Assembly (NCBI GenBank): GCA_965209105.1
Contig: CBDBQB010000006.1
Coordinates: forward strand, 62,001 to 126,000
Direction of reading: 5' to 3'
Source: JAAELZ01 sp965209105
Lineage (GTDB): Bacteria; Pseudomonadota; Gammaproteobacteria; Arenicellales; Poriferihabitantaceae
Length of the DNA stretch: 64,000 bases
This document shows positions 36,274-46,796 of the stretch, piece after piece; within the stretch, counting starts at the first letter, position 1; each line of letters starts with the position of its first letter. A program made the position numbers and the translations under genes. The notes beneath the pieces were generated by a model, which was not told where the DNA came from, did not search any database, and saw only the letters and a program-made list of their open reading frames with translations.

Positions 36274-38564
36274 ATGCTAAAAAATATTACCCTAAGTATT
36301 GCGCTACTACTTTTTGCGAATCGTAGCTTTCGCAATTGAGCCATTTGTTATTACAGATGTTAAGGTGGTGGGGAATGGACGCTTAGATGATGGAACAATC
36401 TTTCAATTACTTGCCGCTTAAGGTCGGTGATGAGGTCAACGACGAAGAAGCACGCCTGAGTATAAAGGCTCTATTTGAGACGGGGTTTTTCCGCAATGTA
36501 AAGCTCGTCAAAGAAGGGACTGTGTTGCGGGTTGAGGTTGAAGAGCGACCTTCAATCGCAGGGATTAAATTGGTCGGGAACAAGGATCTTAAGTCCGATC
36601 AAATTAATGAAATGCTTAAATCTGCGGATTTAAGCGAGGGGCGAATTTTTAACCAGCGCCGTTTAAACGAAATCACCAAAGCTTTATCTGATGAGTATTT
36701 TGCGCGCGGGCGATATTCTGCGGTGATCCAGCAAGAAATTACAGTTTTAGATCAAAATCGTGCGCGAATCACCCTCAATATTGACGAGGGACGTGTTGCG
36801 ACAATCAAAACCATCAGTATCGTTGGCAATGAGGCGTTTACAGACAAGCAACTCGCCAAGCATATGAAGTTGACGAATAAGCGCGGCCTGGGTTTATCTC
36901 GCCGAGATCTATATTCCAAAGAAAAACTAGAGGGCGATATTGAATCGCTTCGCGCCTTTTATACTGATCGCGGCTATTTTGAATTTGATGTGCGATCAAA
37001 TAATGTCACCATTAGCCCAAATAAGCAAAATATCAGCCTATTTATCAGTCTGAATGAGGGGCCGCAATACCAAGTGGGTGACTTAAAGTTAACGGGCGCT
37101 GACAGCATGGGGCTAGATTCCGCTGCTTTATTTGAAAATATTAAATCTAAAGACGTGTTTTCACGGAAAATTATCAGCGATATTCGTAAATCGATCAGTG
37201 AAACGCTGTCGGACAAAGGTTTTGGTGCGGCGAGTGTATCGCCGAATACCTCAGTAAATCAGGCTGAGCAAACCATCGATGTAGACTTTGTGGTGGAGAC
37301 TGGGCCCCGCTTATATGTAAGGCGAGTCAATATTGTCGGAAATACTGTCACCCAAGATGATGTCATTCGCCGTGAAATGCGACAACTCGAGGGCGGGCGA
37401 TTTTCAGCAGCAGACGTCAGACGCTCCCAAGAACGCCTACAACGAATCGGCTATTTCGATAGTGTGAGGTTGGATGCGGTGCCCGTTGCGGGTGTGCCCG
37501 ATCAAGTCGATATTGTGGTCACAGTCAAGGAAAGCGCCTCAACGGGAAGTATTAGTTTTGCGCTGGGTTACGCGGATGTTGAAGGCGCAATTTATCAGCT
37601 GGGTTATAACCAAAGAAATTTCTTGGGCACGGGGCGGGAGCTGGTGGTTAAGCTGGATAACTCGAGTGTGACAGATGTATATGAATTGCGTTATACCAAT
37701 CCGTATTACACCCCCAGCGGGGTAAGCAGGGGATTCTTCTTGACCTCAACAACGGTCGATTCTTCGGCGGCAGAAACAGCAGAGTATTTTGCGGATTCGA
37801 TCGAAGTTGGAGTGAACTATCGGGTGCCAGTTTCAGAAACCAACGCGATCAATTTAGCCCTGTTTGCGGAAAACATAAAGCTTGAGAAATCGGATGAATC
37901 ACCCCCTGAGATACTGAGTTTTATTGCGCAAAATCCTGACAACACAAATATAGGTTTTCGAGCCTCGTTTTCTAAGGATACGCTCAACGACTTCATTTTT
38001 CCCACCTCGGGTTCACGTGCGTCGATTTCCTTGGACGCCTCGGTGCCAGGCAGTGAACTTGAGTATTATAAATTGAACCTAAGTGGCTCTAAATATCTAG
38101 CCTTATCACGTTCGGGTTACAGTATCCGTTCACGTATAAAATTGGGTTATGGAGGGGGATATGGCGACAATGATTCACTGCCTTTTTACAAACATTACTT
38201 TGCCGGCGGCCCAACCACCGTTCGTGGGTTTCGGGCAAAATCTTTGGGTCCTTTAGACACAGGTACAACACCTGAACCTTTGGGTGGTGATCGTCGTGTG
38301 TTGGCCACGTTTGAACTACTGATGCCAAAATTTGGTTCAGTGGGTGCGAAAGATAAACGTGTGACGGCATTTGTTGATGCTGGAATGGTGTTTGGCGGTG
38401 GTGAAAATATTGATACTGGCGCATTGCGATATAGCGCGGGAATAGCCTTGCAGTGGTACAATATCTTAGGCCCTTTAGCACTGAGCTATGCCGTGCCGCT
38501 AAACGAAAAAGACGGTGATAATCTTCAAAAGTTTCAAATCTCTCTGGGCACGCTTTTTAGATAA
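36274..38564 (+). CDS. bamA: Outer membrane assembly factor BamA, two +1 frameshifts near the start
   Basis: The long frame 36387-38564 encodes POTRA repeats and the beta-barrel with VRGFRAKSLGP, the conserved loop-6 motif. The true start is ATG 36274 (MLKNITLSIALLLFANRSF, a signal peptide). An extra C at about 36331 and another at about 36404 separate the signal peptide, the start of POTRA1 (IEPFVITDVKVVGNGRLDDG) and the main frame. Removing both restores one protein of about 762 residues. BamA inserts outer-membrane proteins and is essential, so these indels are more likely sequence errors than real breaks. rseP precedes it and skp, lpxD and fabZ follow. Confidence 0.93.
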
Positions 38565-38593
38565 GCGATTCTAAATTTCTCAAATGATCAATT

Positions 38594-39094
38594 ATGCTTA
38601 AAAAAATTTGTATTGCTGTCGCCGTCATTAGCGCCTTCGCATCCCCCACAATTTATGCGGAAAAGATTGGTTATGTCAACGCCGTGGAGCTGGTCGAAAC
38701 CGCGCCACAGGGTAAAAAGGCGCTGAAAGAACTAGAAGATGAATTTAGCGACAGGGAGCGAGCCGTATTATCGTTACGAGACGAGGCTGTGGCCTTAGAG
38801 CAGTCGATCACTAAGAATGGCTTGTTGTTAGGCGATACGGAGAAAACCGAACAGACCAAAAAATTAGTCGAGTTGCAGCGTCGCTTACAACGCGAGCAGC
38901 GCGAACTGAGCGAAGATTTTAATTTGCGGCGTAACGAGGCACTGGCAAAATTACAAAAAATTGTTACCGATGCGGTCATTGAGGTCGCCAAAGCACAAAA
39001 CTACGATATCGTGTTTCAGCAAGCCGTCTGGTTTAAGCCAAGCATCGATATGACGCAGGCGGTATTGGATCATCTGGAGAAAAATGAAAAGTAA
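38594..39094 (+). CDS. skp: Periplasmic chaperone Skp/OmpH
   Basis: 166 residues. A signal peptide (MLKKICIAVAVISAFASP, cleaved after YAEK or just before) is followed by KIGYVNAVELVETAPQGK, the conserved N-terminus of the family, and a long charged coiled coil (residues about 35-140). Skp trimers grasp unfolded outer-membrane proteins and deliver them to BamA, whose gene lies just upstream. The stop codon overlaps the lpxD start by one base. Confidence 0.93.
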   Translation: MLKKICIAVAVISAFASPTIYAEKIGYVNAVELVETAPQGKKALKELEDEFSDRERAVLSLRDEAVALEQSITKNGLLLGDTEKTEQTKKLVELQRRLQREQRELSEDFNLRRNEALAKLQKIVTDAVIEVAKAQNYDIVFQQAVWFKPSIDMTQAVLDHLEKNEK

Positions 39095-40104
39095 TGGCGC
39101 CGCCATTAACTTTCACGCTGGCCGAGCTAGCCGCTTGTTGTGATGGCCGAATAGTTGGCCACGAGCAAACGAAAATTCAGGGGCTTAAAAATTTACGCCA
39201 AGCCGACGCAAGGCATTTAAGCCTGTTTACGGATAAGCGATACGCTGACCAAGCAAAACATTCAAAAGCCGCGGCGGTGATCACTAGCGAAGCCCTGTCC
39301 GACCATTACACAGGGAACAAATTAATCGCTGAGAATCCTTTGCTCGCTTTGGCAATGATACTAAACAAGTTTGAACCCGCAGAAGGGCAGATCAATACTC
39401 AAGGTCACATTTGTGCAAGCGCGCGGGTGAGTCGGTCGGCCAGCGTTCATCCGAGCGTGACAATCGGAGCGAATGTTTCGATTGGTAAGCATGTAATGCT
39501 GGAAGAAGGGGTCAGCATTGGTGCGGGCTCAGTGATACAAGACAATGTGCATATTGGCGTAAAGACGCAAATTGATGCCAATGTGACGATTTATCGGGCC
39601 TGTGTGCTCGGCGAACGTTGCCATCTTAGCGCGGGGGTCGTGATTGGTGCGGATGGTTTTGGTTTTGCCGAGGATCAGCGTGGTAGCGCTGCAAAGTGGG
39701 TGCCTATTCCTCAGATCGCCAAGGTACGGATAGGCGATGAGGTACATATCGGCGCAAATACCGCCATCGATCGAGGCAGCCTCGAGGATACGTGTATCGG
39801 CAACGGAGTTATTATCGATAATTTAGTGCAGATTGGTCATAATGTGCAGATTGGTGCGCATACGGCAATTGCCGGTTGTGCGGCGATTGCGGGCAGCACA
39901 CATATTGGCAAACATTGTAAAATAGGTGGCTGTGTTGCGATCGACGGGCATCTTAAAATCGCTGACAATGTCACGGTATTGGCCAAATCGTTACTGACAA
40001 AATCTGTTGACAAAGCGGGCGTCTACTCTTCTGCGATGCCCGCGATGCCCGTTCTACAATGGCGGAAATTATTGGCGCGGTTCAGATTGCAATCCGGTGG
40101 ATAA
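39094..40104 (+). CDS. lpxD: UDP-3-O-acylglucosamine N-acyltransferase LpxD
   Basis: 336 residues. The N-terminal domain is followed by a left-handed beta helix of hexapeptide repeats (SIGAGSVIQDNVHIGVKTQI and many more), with DGFGFAED and the catalytic-site region VQIGHNVQIGAHTAIAG. LpxD adds the second fatty acyl chain in lipid A synthesis. It belongs to the lpxD-fabZ-lpxA-lpxB block conserved in Gram-negative bacteria. Confidence 0.97.
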   Translation: MAPPLTFTLAELAACCDGRIVGHEQTKIQGLKNLRQADARHLSLFTDKRYADQAKHSKAAAVITSEALSDHYTGNKLIAENPLLALAMILNKFEPAEGQINTQGHICASARVSRSASVHPSVTIGANVSIGKHVMLEEGVSIGAGSVIQDNVHIGVKTQIDANVTIYRACVLGERCHLSAGVVIGADGFGFAEDQRGSAAKWVPIPQIAKVRIGDEVHIGANTAIDRGSLEDTCIGNGVIIDNLVQIGHNVQIGAHTAIAGCAAIAGSTHIGKHCKIGGCVAIDGHLKIADNVTVLAKSLLTKSVDKAGVYSSAMPAMPVLQWRKLLARFRLQSGG

Positions 40105-40133
40105 CAATTAGACTAAAATAGAGCATAAAGAGC

Positions 40134-40580
40134 ATGAGCGAAGAAATAAATATATACGAAGTCCTCAAAATACTGCCGCATCGCTATCCATTTTTAATGG
40201 TCGATCGGGTCTTAGAGTATGAGATAGATTCGCACTTAACTGCGATTAAGAATGTGACGATCAACGAGCCTTTTTTTGCCGGTCATTTTCCGCATCGCCC
40301 GGTGTTTCCGGGTGTCATGATAATTGAGGCGATGGCACAAGCTTCGGCTATCCTAGCCAGTCTCGGTATAAAAGCAAAAGCGGATGAGACAACCGTGTAT
40401 TTATTCGCGGCAACCGACAAAGTCCGGTTTAAGCGACAAGTCGAGCCAGGCGATCAGATGCAGTTAAATGTTCAGCTGGATAGGCAGAAAGGTAGAATTT
40501 GGAAAACATCCGCGACAGCGACGGTGGATGGAAACCTATGCGCAAGGGCGCAGATTACTTTTACCTATCAAAATCTGTGA
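40134..40580 (+). CDS. fabZ: 3-hydroxyacyl-ACP dehydratase FabZ
   Basis: 148 residues with a single hot-dog fold. The catalytic His51 is in AGHFPHRPVFPGV and Glu65 is in IIEAMAQA. FabZ dehydrates 3-hydroxyacyl-ACP and competes with LpxA for the same substrate, so its place between lpxD and lpxA ties fatty acid synthesis to lipid A synthesis. The length is normal. Confidence 0.97.
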   Translation: MSEEINIYEVLKILPHRYPFLMVDRVLEYEIDSHLTAIKNVTINEPFFAGHFPHRPVFPGVMIIEAMAQASAILASLGIKAKADETTVYLFAATDKVRFKRQVEPGDQMQLNVQLDRQKGRIWKTSATATVDGNLCARAQITFTYQNL

Positions 40581-40639
40581 ATTACGTTTGGCCGATACAA
40601 TTGTTTTTAAGTGGCGGGTCCCCGTGAATCTGATCGAAA

Positions 40640-41422
40640 ATGATTGACGAACGCGCGGTGGTGCATCCGGGCGCCCAAATTGGTGATAACGTTTCGATTG
40701 GCCCCTTTGCAATCATAGAGGAAGATGTTGTCATCGGGTCTGCCTGTGTTATCGAGGCGCATGCGATTGTTAGAAACCACACTACGATGGGTAAGGAAAA
40801 CCACATATTCCAATTCGCATCGGTGGGTGAGAAGCCACAATACAAGGCGCTTACCGACGGCAGAAGCGAGCTCACGATTGGAGACAGAAATACCATACGT
40901 GAAAACGTCACGATTAATAAGGGCACTCCTGAGCACGGCGGGATCACCACAATCGGAGATGATAATTTTATTATGGCATACGTGCATATTGCCCACGATT
41001 GTCATGTCGCGAATCAAACGGTTTTTGCCAACGGCGCGAGCCTTGCTGGTCACGTTAATGTTGAGGACTATGCGATCTTGGGCGGCTTCTCACTGATCCA
41101 TCAGTTTTGTAATATTGGCGCCCATTGCATCACGGGCATTGGGACAGTTTGTTTTAAAGATATCCCGCCTTTTGTAATCGCCTCGGGCAGCCCCGCCGAA
41201 CCCTTCGGCATTAATAAACGAGGCTTGCGTAGACGGGATTTTGACGAAGACAGCATTGCGCTACTCAATAGAGCCTATAAATTGCTCTATCGACGGAACT
41301 TAGATGCGCAATCTGCGCGCAAGGCAATCATGGAGCTGTCTAAAGATGACGCCCATATTGCGCATATTTGCCAATTTTTGAGCAATAGCGAACGAGGTAT
41401 TATTCGCCGAAAAGCGGATTAG
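40640..41422 (+). CDS. lpxA: UDP-N-acetylglucosamine acyltransferase LpxA
   Basis: 260 residues. N-terminal hexapeptide-repeat beta helix beginning MIDERAVVHPGAQIGDNVSI, the catalytic-region signature GKENHIFQFASVGEKPQYK, and the helical C-terminal domain. LpxA performs the first acyl transfer of lipid A synthesis, using 3-hydroxyacyl-ACP. It starts 59 bases after fabZ. Confidence 0.97.
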   Translation: MIDERAVVHPGAQIGDNVSIGPFAIIEEDVVIGSACVIEAHAIVRNHTTMGKENHIFQFASVGEKPQYKALTDGRSELTIGDRNTIRENVTINKGTPEHGGITTIGDDNFIMAYVHIAHDCHVANQTVFANGASLAGHVNVEDYAILGGFSLIHQFCNIGAHCITGIGTVCFKDIPPFVIASGSPAEPFGINKRGLRRRDFDEDSIALLNRAYKLLYRRNLDAQSARKAIMELSKDDAHIAHICQFLSNSERGIIRRKAD

Positions 41423-41450
41423 TGAAGCCAATTCAGAACATTGTGCCGCC

Positions 41451-42568
41451 GTGCGGATAGCCATTGTTGCAGGCGAGCCGTCTGGAGATATACTTGCAGC
41501 GGGATTGATTCAGCAAATCAAGCAGCAGCGACCAGACGCGAGCTTTTACGGTATTGGTGGCGAGCAGATGCAAGCGCAAGGTTTCGATGTGAGATATTCG
41601 ATGGACAGTATCGCGGTCATGGGTTTCGAATCAGTTTTAAAAGATATTAGAAATATTCTAAAAATCCGCAGGGCACTGACCAATGAAGTGCTTAACGATA
41701 TGCCGGATTGTTTTATCGGTGTGGATGTGCCGGATTTTAATTTGTCCCTAGAGTTAAAATTACGCCGGGCAGGGATTCCCGTCGTACATTACGTCAGTCC
41801 TTCGGTATGGGCGTGGCGCGGCTATCGAATTAAAAAAATTAAGCGTGCGGTCGATCATATGCTCACGCTATTTCCATTTGAACAAAGCTACTATCAACAT
41901 CATGGCATAGCTGCAACTTTTGTTGGGCATCCCACCGCGGACAAAGCAGCCATGTCAGAGGCGCAAAATGATCTTGAGAAAAGGCTAAATACGATCGCGA
42001 TACTGCCGGGCAGCCGCCGCTGCTGAAGTGGCGGGTTTGTTGGCCGATATTATTGCAAGCGGCGGGGTTGATTCATCAGCATTATCCCAAAATTCAATTT
42101 GTACTGCCTTTTGCAAATAAGCAGCTTAAGGAACAATACAGCGAGTTAGTTAACGGCTATTCCTTGCCTATCGAAATGACTTTAAAAGGTTCGGGCGCTG
42201 CCTTACAGCGTTCCACTTTATCATTAATCGCGTCGGGCACTGCTGCACTTGAAGCGATGATTTATGGTTCAATGATGGTGGTCGTGTATAAGCTGGGTTG
42301 GCTGAGCCATTTTTTGTATAACCGATTTAAGCATATCGATCATTTTTCACTACCCAATCAGCTGTTGTCTTCGCCTGAAGTGCCAGAATTATCGCAAGCG
42401 GATGTTACGCCCGAGAATATTTTTGCAGCGGCGCGCCAGTATTTAGATGATCCTGAAAAGGTGGCCAGATTGGCGCAAGAGTTTTCAGACGTTAGTGCAG
42501 GCTTAAGACAAAACACAGATCAATTGGCTGCTGGCGCAGTGCTAAAGCTCATTGATAGTCCTCAGTAA
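41451..42568 (+). CDS. lpxB: Lipid-A-disaccharide synthase LpxB, two +1 frameshifts
   Basis: Starts at GTG 41451 (RIAIVAGEPSGDILAAGLI, the family N-terminus). The frame holds to IAILPGSRR at about 42020, where an extra T precedes GCTGAA; a second extra base near 42052 follows GATATT. Removing both gives ILPGSRRAEVAGLLADILQ and joins the C-terminal frame (QAAGLIHQHYPKIQFVLPFA to 42568), about 371 residues. LpxB condenses two acylated sugars into the lipid A disaccharide. It is normally essential, so the pair of close +1 changes points to a sequence error. rnhB begins two bases after the stop. Confidence 0.92.
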
Positions 42569-42570
42569 TA

Positions 42571-43146
42571 ATGCAATCTAACAAGCTCATCGCAGGCGTA
42601 GATGAAGCAGGGCGCGGCCCCTTGGCTGGTTCGGTTGTCGCGGCAGCCGTGATTTTGCCGCAGGCTTACACACTAGAAGGTTTGACCGATTCAAAGAAAT
42701 TATCTGCTCGCCAAAGACAAACATTAGAGGGCGAAATAAAGGCTCAAGCAGTGGCCTGGGCGGTGGCCGAATCTAGCTGTACAGAAATTGATGAAATCAA
42801 TATTTTACAAGCCTCTTTGTTGGCAATGAAGCGCGCAGTATTGATGTTGGAACTCGTTCCGGATCATGTTTTGGTGGATGGGAATCATGTTCCTGACATG
42901 GATTACTCGGTAGAGTGTATTATTAAAGGCGATTTAAGTGAGCCGTGTATTTCTGCGGCCTCGATTTTGGCTAAACAAGAGAGGGATCGACAGATGGAAG
43001 CGCTTGATTTGCATTATCCCGAGTATGGTTTTGCGCAACACAAGGCCTATCCCACCGCTCAACACAAGAAAGCACTACTTAGGTTTGGTGTTTGCCCTGC
43101 GCACCGACGCAGCTATAAACCGGTACGGGAAATCTTACAAAGATGA
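42571..43146 (+). CDS. rnhB: Ribonuclease HII
   Basis: 191 residues. The N-terminal GVDEAGRGPLAG carries the first two catalytic acids (Asp11, Glu12), and the remaining acidic residue is in DHVLVDGNHVP. RNase HII removes misinserted ribonucleotides and RNA primers from DNA. It overlaps the dnaE start by 4 bases, a common gene pair after lpxB. Confidence 0.97.
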   Translation: MQSNKLIAGVDEAGRGPLAGSVVAAAVILPQAYTLEGLTDSKKLSARQRQTLEGEIKAQAVAWAVAESSCTEIDEINILQASLLAMKRAVLMLELVPDHVLVDGNHVPDMDYSVECIIKGDLSEPCISAASILAKQERDRQMEALDLHYPEYGFAQHKAYPTAQHKKALLRFGVCPAHRRSYKPVREILQR

Positions 43147-46100
43147 GCAAATTTGCCCATCTACATATCCATACCGAGTATTCGCTCAGTGATAGTACGG
43201 TACGTATTAGCGACTTAATCGCCAAAGCAGTTGCTGACAAAGCGCCAGCCCTGGCCATTACGGATTTAAGCAACGTATATGGCGTCGTTAAGTTTTACAA
43301 GGCTTGTATGAATGCTGGGATCAAGCCCATTATCGGCGCCGAGGTATGGATAGAAAACCCCCTAGAAGATGCCGCTCAAGATGCCTTCGTTTTGTTGGCG
43401 ACCAGTACTCGCGGCTATGTGCAACTATGTCAGTTACTCAGCAATGCGATATTACACAATAAACATTTAGGCAAGCCCATCGTGGCGCAAGATCAACTCT
43501 TGCAGGACAGCAGTGATCTCCTCGCATTACATCATTCTACTGAAGGCGAGCTGGCGCAACAAATTCTAGCCGGTGAAATGTCAATCTGCCAGGCGACGCT
43601 CGCGCATTACCAAAAATTATTTGGCGATCGTTTATATCTAGAGATATGCCGAGTTGGACATCCTGATGAGCAGCGCTATGCTGAAAATCTGCTTAGTTTG
43701 TCTCGCGAGAAATCAATTCCTTTGCTGGCAGTGAATCGTGTGCAGTTCACCGAAGAAGCAGATTATGCCGCACACGAAGTCCGTGTTTGTATCCATGATG
43801 GACGTCAGCTCGGTGATCCTCGTAGAGCGAAAAAATTCACGCCCGAGCAACATTTCAAATCGCAGGATCAGATGTGTGAACGCTTTGCTGATCTACCTGA
43901 GGCGACAGAAAACACACTGGCCGTTGCGCGGCGCTGTAATGTATTTTTCACTTTTGGAACGGATCATCTGCCGCAGTTTCCTGGCGCAGGAAATAAAACC
44001 GCTGAGGAGGTGTTAGCCGAAAATGCGCAAGCAGGTTTACAAGAACGATTGCTTGAGTTGTCACCGGAAAGTGAGCATACCGCAGAAGATTATCAGGCGC
44101 GTTTAGCGATTGAGATTGAGGTCATCAATAGCATGGAGTTCCCCGGATACTTTTTGATCGTTGCGGATTTTATCGCGTGGTCGAGGGCGCACGATGTGCC
44201 AGTGGGGCCGGGGCGTGGATCGGGGGCGGGTTCGGTCGTGGCATGGGCGCTCAAAATTACCGATATTGACCCATTGCGGTATGGTCTATTATTTGAACGA
44301 TTTTTAAATCCAGAACGGGTATCAATGCCCGATTTTGACATCGACTTTTGTATGGAGGGTCGAGATCGCGTGATTGAATACGTGGCGGAATGTTACGGGC
44401 GAGATCAGGTCGCGCAAATCATAACTTTTGGCACGATGGCGGCTAAAGCCGTCATAAGAGATGTCGGCAGAGTGCTCGGACACTCCTATGGCTATGTCGA
44501 TAGTATTGCTAAATTAATTCCATTTGAAGTGGGCATGACCCTGCGTAAGGCCTTTGAACAAGAGAAGGCACTTCAGCAACGTTACGATGAAGATGAGGAG
44601 GCCGCCGAGTTGTTTAAGATGGCACGTCAGCTTGAGGGCTTGTCTCGAAATGTGGGCAAACATGCCGGCGGGGTGGTCATCGCGCCGTCAAAGCTGACGG
44701 ATTTCACGGCCTTGTATGCAGAATCGGAGAGCGCACAAGCGGTTACACAGCTGGATAAAGATGATCTGGAAAGTATAGGTTTGGTTAAGTTCGACTTTTT
44801 GGGCTTACGAACCTTGACGGTCATTGATTGGGCAGTCGCTTTAGCGAACAAGCTAAATTCGGCGGCAGGTCGTGATTTAGTTGAGGTGCCTGCGCAGGCA
44901 TTTGTAGATGAAAAAACCTTCGATTTAATCAAAAAAGGCCAGACAGTGGCAGTATTTCAGCTTGAGTCGAGTGGGATGCGTGATCTGATTTTGCGCTTAC
45001 AGCCCGATAGTTTTGAGGATTTGATTGCACTGGTTGCCTTGTATCGCCCCGGACCATTGGATTCGGGCATGGTCGAATCGTATGTGAAGCGCAAGCACGG
45101 ACGTGAAAGCGTCGATTACCCCCATCCCGACACAGCCGCCATTTTGTCGGAAACCAACGGTGTTATTTTATATCAAGAGCAAGTGATGCAAATCGCTCAA
45201 GTACTGGCGGGTTATTCACTCGGTGGGGCAGATCTACTCCGGCGCGCAATGGGTAAGAAGAAACCCGAGGAAATGGCAAAGCAGCGCTCAATTTTTGTAG
45301 GCGGGGCAAAGAGCAATGGCATCGACAATAAAACGGCGGAATATATCTTTGACATGATGGAAACGTTTGCAGGCTACGGTTTTAATAAGTCACACTCCGC
45401 TGCGTATGCCTTATTATCTTTTCAAACAGCGTGGTTAAAAGCACATTATCCTTCTGCCTATATGGCGGCGACGATGTCGGCGGATATGGACAACACAGAT
45501 AAAATTGTAGGCTTGATTGCAGATAGTCGGAATTTGGGGCTATCGATAAAATTTCCAGATGTTAACGGAAGCTTGTACAAGTTTGAGCCGATTGACGATA
45601 CCACGATTATGTATGGTCTCGGCGCGATAAAAGGCTTGGGCGAAGCAGCGGTCGCGTCGATTGTAGAAGAGCGGAAGGCGAACGGTAGCTATAATGACAT
45701 CCACGATTTTTGTAAACGCTTGGCATCTAAGAAAGTAAATAAACGTGCCATTGAAGCAATTGTCCGCTCCGGCGGCTTTGATGCGCTGGAAGCGAATCGT
45801 GCTCAGGTTTTTGCAGATTTGCCGCGCGCAATGGAAATTGCCGATCAATATAGCCAAAATCAAGATGCCGGTCAGAGTGATTTATTTGGATTGAGTGTCG
45901 CAAATGTAATCAGCGAACCAAAGATGGTCGGCGAGTGGAATGAATTGCGTCGCTTAAGCGAGGAGCGAGAAGCACTGGGGCTGTATTTGTCCGGTCATCC
46001 CTTTGACTATTATCGCTCAGAGCTAGAGACTATTTCAGATATGCGACTGTGTGAGCGAATACAAAAGCCACTATCGAATGCAGTCATCGCGGGAATGATC

Positions 46101-46691
46101 GTCGATAGGCGGGTGATCAACACTAAACGCGGGGACAAGATGGCATTCATCAGCCTAGACGATGGACTTTCACGCGTTGAAATCAGCATATTTTCTGAAT
46201 TATATGCACTGTGCGAGTCCTTGTTGACCAAGGATAAAATCTTAATCGTAACAGGGGAGTTAAAACGCAAAGAGGCAGGTGGGCAATTCGAAATGATTGC
46301 GCAAAGTGCTTCAGATATTGAAGATTTGCGTCGAGAAAAACTGCAAGCAATTCGACTGAATATAAAGGCTAAGCATCTACAATCAGGCCTGTTTGATGCG
46401 CTTAAGTCGGTTTTAACAAACTATACCGAAGATGGCACTGTCATGGTTGAAATTGTTTATCAACAAGGCAACGGCGTACAAGGCTTGCTACAACTCGGCG
46501 ATGCGTGGCGACTCAAGCTTTCTGATGAATTGTTAGACCAACTGAACGAATTGCTTGATGAAGATACTATTCGTTATGTTTACGATAAAAACCACGTTAA
46601 GAGCGGTTTGACTTATCAGGCGCCGTTACCAAAGTTTAACTATACACGCCGCAATAACAATAAACCCCAAGCAGCCGCAAACTACGCATAA
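43143..46691 (+). CDS. dnaE: DNA polymerase III alpha subunit
   Basis: 1,182 residues. It begins with a PHP domain (FAHLHIHTEYSLSDS). The polymerase core has PVGPGRGSGAGSVVAWALK and the catalytic acids in MPDFDIDFCMEGRD, and the fingers contain GYGFNKSHSAAYALL. A helix-hairpin-helix region and an OB fold (AGMIVDRRVINTKRGDKMAF) follow, then the tau-binding C-terminus. It is the main replicative polymerase. Last gene of the 14-gene plus-strand run from ffs. No terminator is evident; a four-copy decamer repeat follows. Confidence 0.98.
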   Translation: MSKFAHLHIHTEYSLSDSTVRISDLIAKAVADKAPALAITDLSNVYGVVKFYKACMNAGIKPIIGAEVWIENPLEDAAQDAFVLLATSTRGYVQLCQLLSNAILHNKHLGKPIVAQDQLLQDSSDLLALHHSTEGELAQQILAGEMSICQATLAHYQKLFGDRLYLEICRVGHPDEQRYAENLLSLSREKSIPLLAVNRVQFTEEADYAAHEVRVCIHDGRQLGDPRRAKKFTPEQHFKSQDQMCERFADLPEATENTLAVARRCNVFFTFGTDHLPQFPGAGNKTAEEVLAENAQAGLQERLLELSPESEHTAEDYQARLAIEIEVINSMEFPGYFLIVADFIAWSRAHDVPVGPGRGSGAGSVVAWALKITDIDPLRYGLLFERFLNPERVSMPDFDIDFCMEGRDRVIEYVAECYGRDQVAQIITFGTMAAKAVIRDVGRVLGHSYGYVDSIAKLIPFEVGMTLRKAFEQEKALQQRYDEDEEAAELFKMARQLEGLSRNVGKHAGGVVIAPSKLTDFTALYAESESAQAVTQLDKDDLESIGLVKFDFLGLRTLTVIDWAVALANKLNSAAGRDLVEVPAQAFVDEKTFDLIKKGQTVAVFQLESSGMRDLILRLQPDSFEDLIALVALYRPGPLDSGMVESYVKRKHGRESVDYPHPDTAAILSETNGVILYQEQVMQIAQVLAGYSLGGADLLRRAMGKKKPEEMAKQRSIFVGGAKSNGIDNKTAEYIFDMMETFAGYGFNKSHSAAYALLSFQTAWLKAHYPSAYMAATMSADMDNTDKIVGLIADSRNLGLSIKFPDVNGSLYKFEPIDDTTIMYGLGAIKGLGEAAVASIVEERKANGSYNDIHDFCKRLASKKVNKRAIEAIVRSGGFDALEANRAQVFADLPRAMEIADQYSQNQDAGQSDLFGLSVANVISEPKMVGEWNELRRLSEEREALGLYLSGHPFDYYRSELETISDMRLCERIQKPLSNAVIAGMIVDRRVINTKRGDKMAFISLDDGLSRVEISIFSELYALCESLLTKDKILIVTGELKRKEAGGQFEMIAQSASDIEDLRREKLQAIRLNIKAKHLQSGLFDALKSVLTNYTEDGTVMVEIVYQQGNGVQGLLQLGDAWRLKLSDELLDQLNELLDEDTIRYVYDKNHVKSGLTYQAPLPKFNYTRRNNNKPQAAANYA

Positions 46692-46756
46692 ACTTGGTTT
46701 CTGAGCAAAGATCAATCGCTTGCTGATCGCATCTATTCGAGCATGCTTGAATTGAA

Positions 46757-46796
46757 AGTGTCTTAAAGTGTCTTACAGTGTCTTACAGTGTCTTTA
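46757..46796. repeat. Four tandem 10-bp repeats between convergent genes
   Basis: Four head-to-tail copies of AGTGTCTTAC or a one-to-two-base variant occupy 46757-46796, between the 3' ends of dnaE (plus) and the bactofilin gene (minus). The last copy overlaps the bactofilin stop codon. The unit is not self-complementary, so it is no terminator; slippage of a short direct repeat is the simplest origin. Confidence 0.8.

Noticed and set aside
4600..42060. A common slippery motif for programmed +1 frameshifting across all interrupted genes
   Set aside because: Contexts differ (CGG A, TAT T, TTT T, GGG G, CGC C, CCC T, CGC T, ATT A, TTT C) and two changes are -1, so no single motif explains them; sequence error or decay is simpler.
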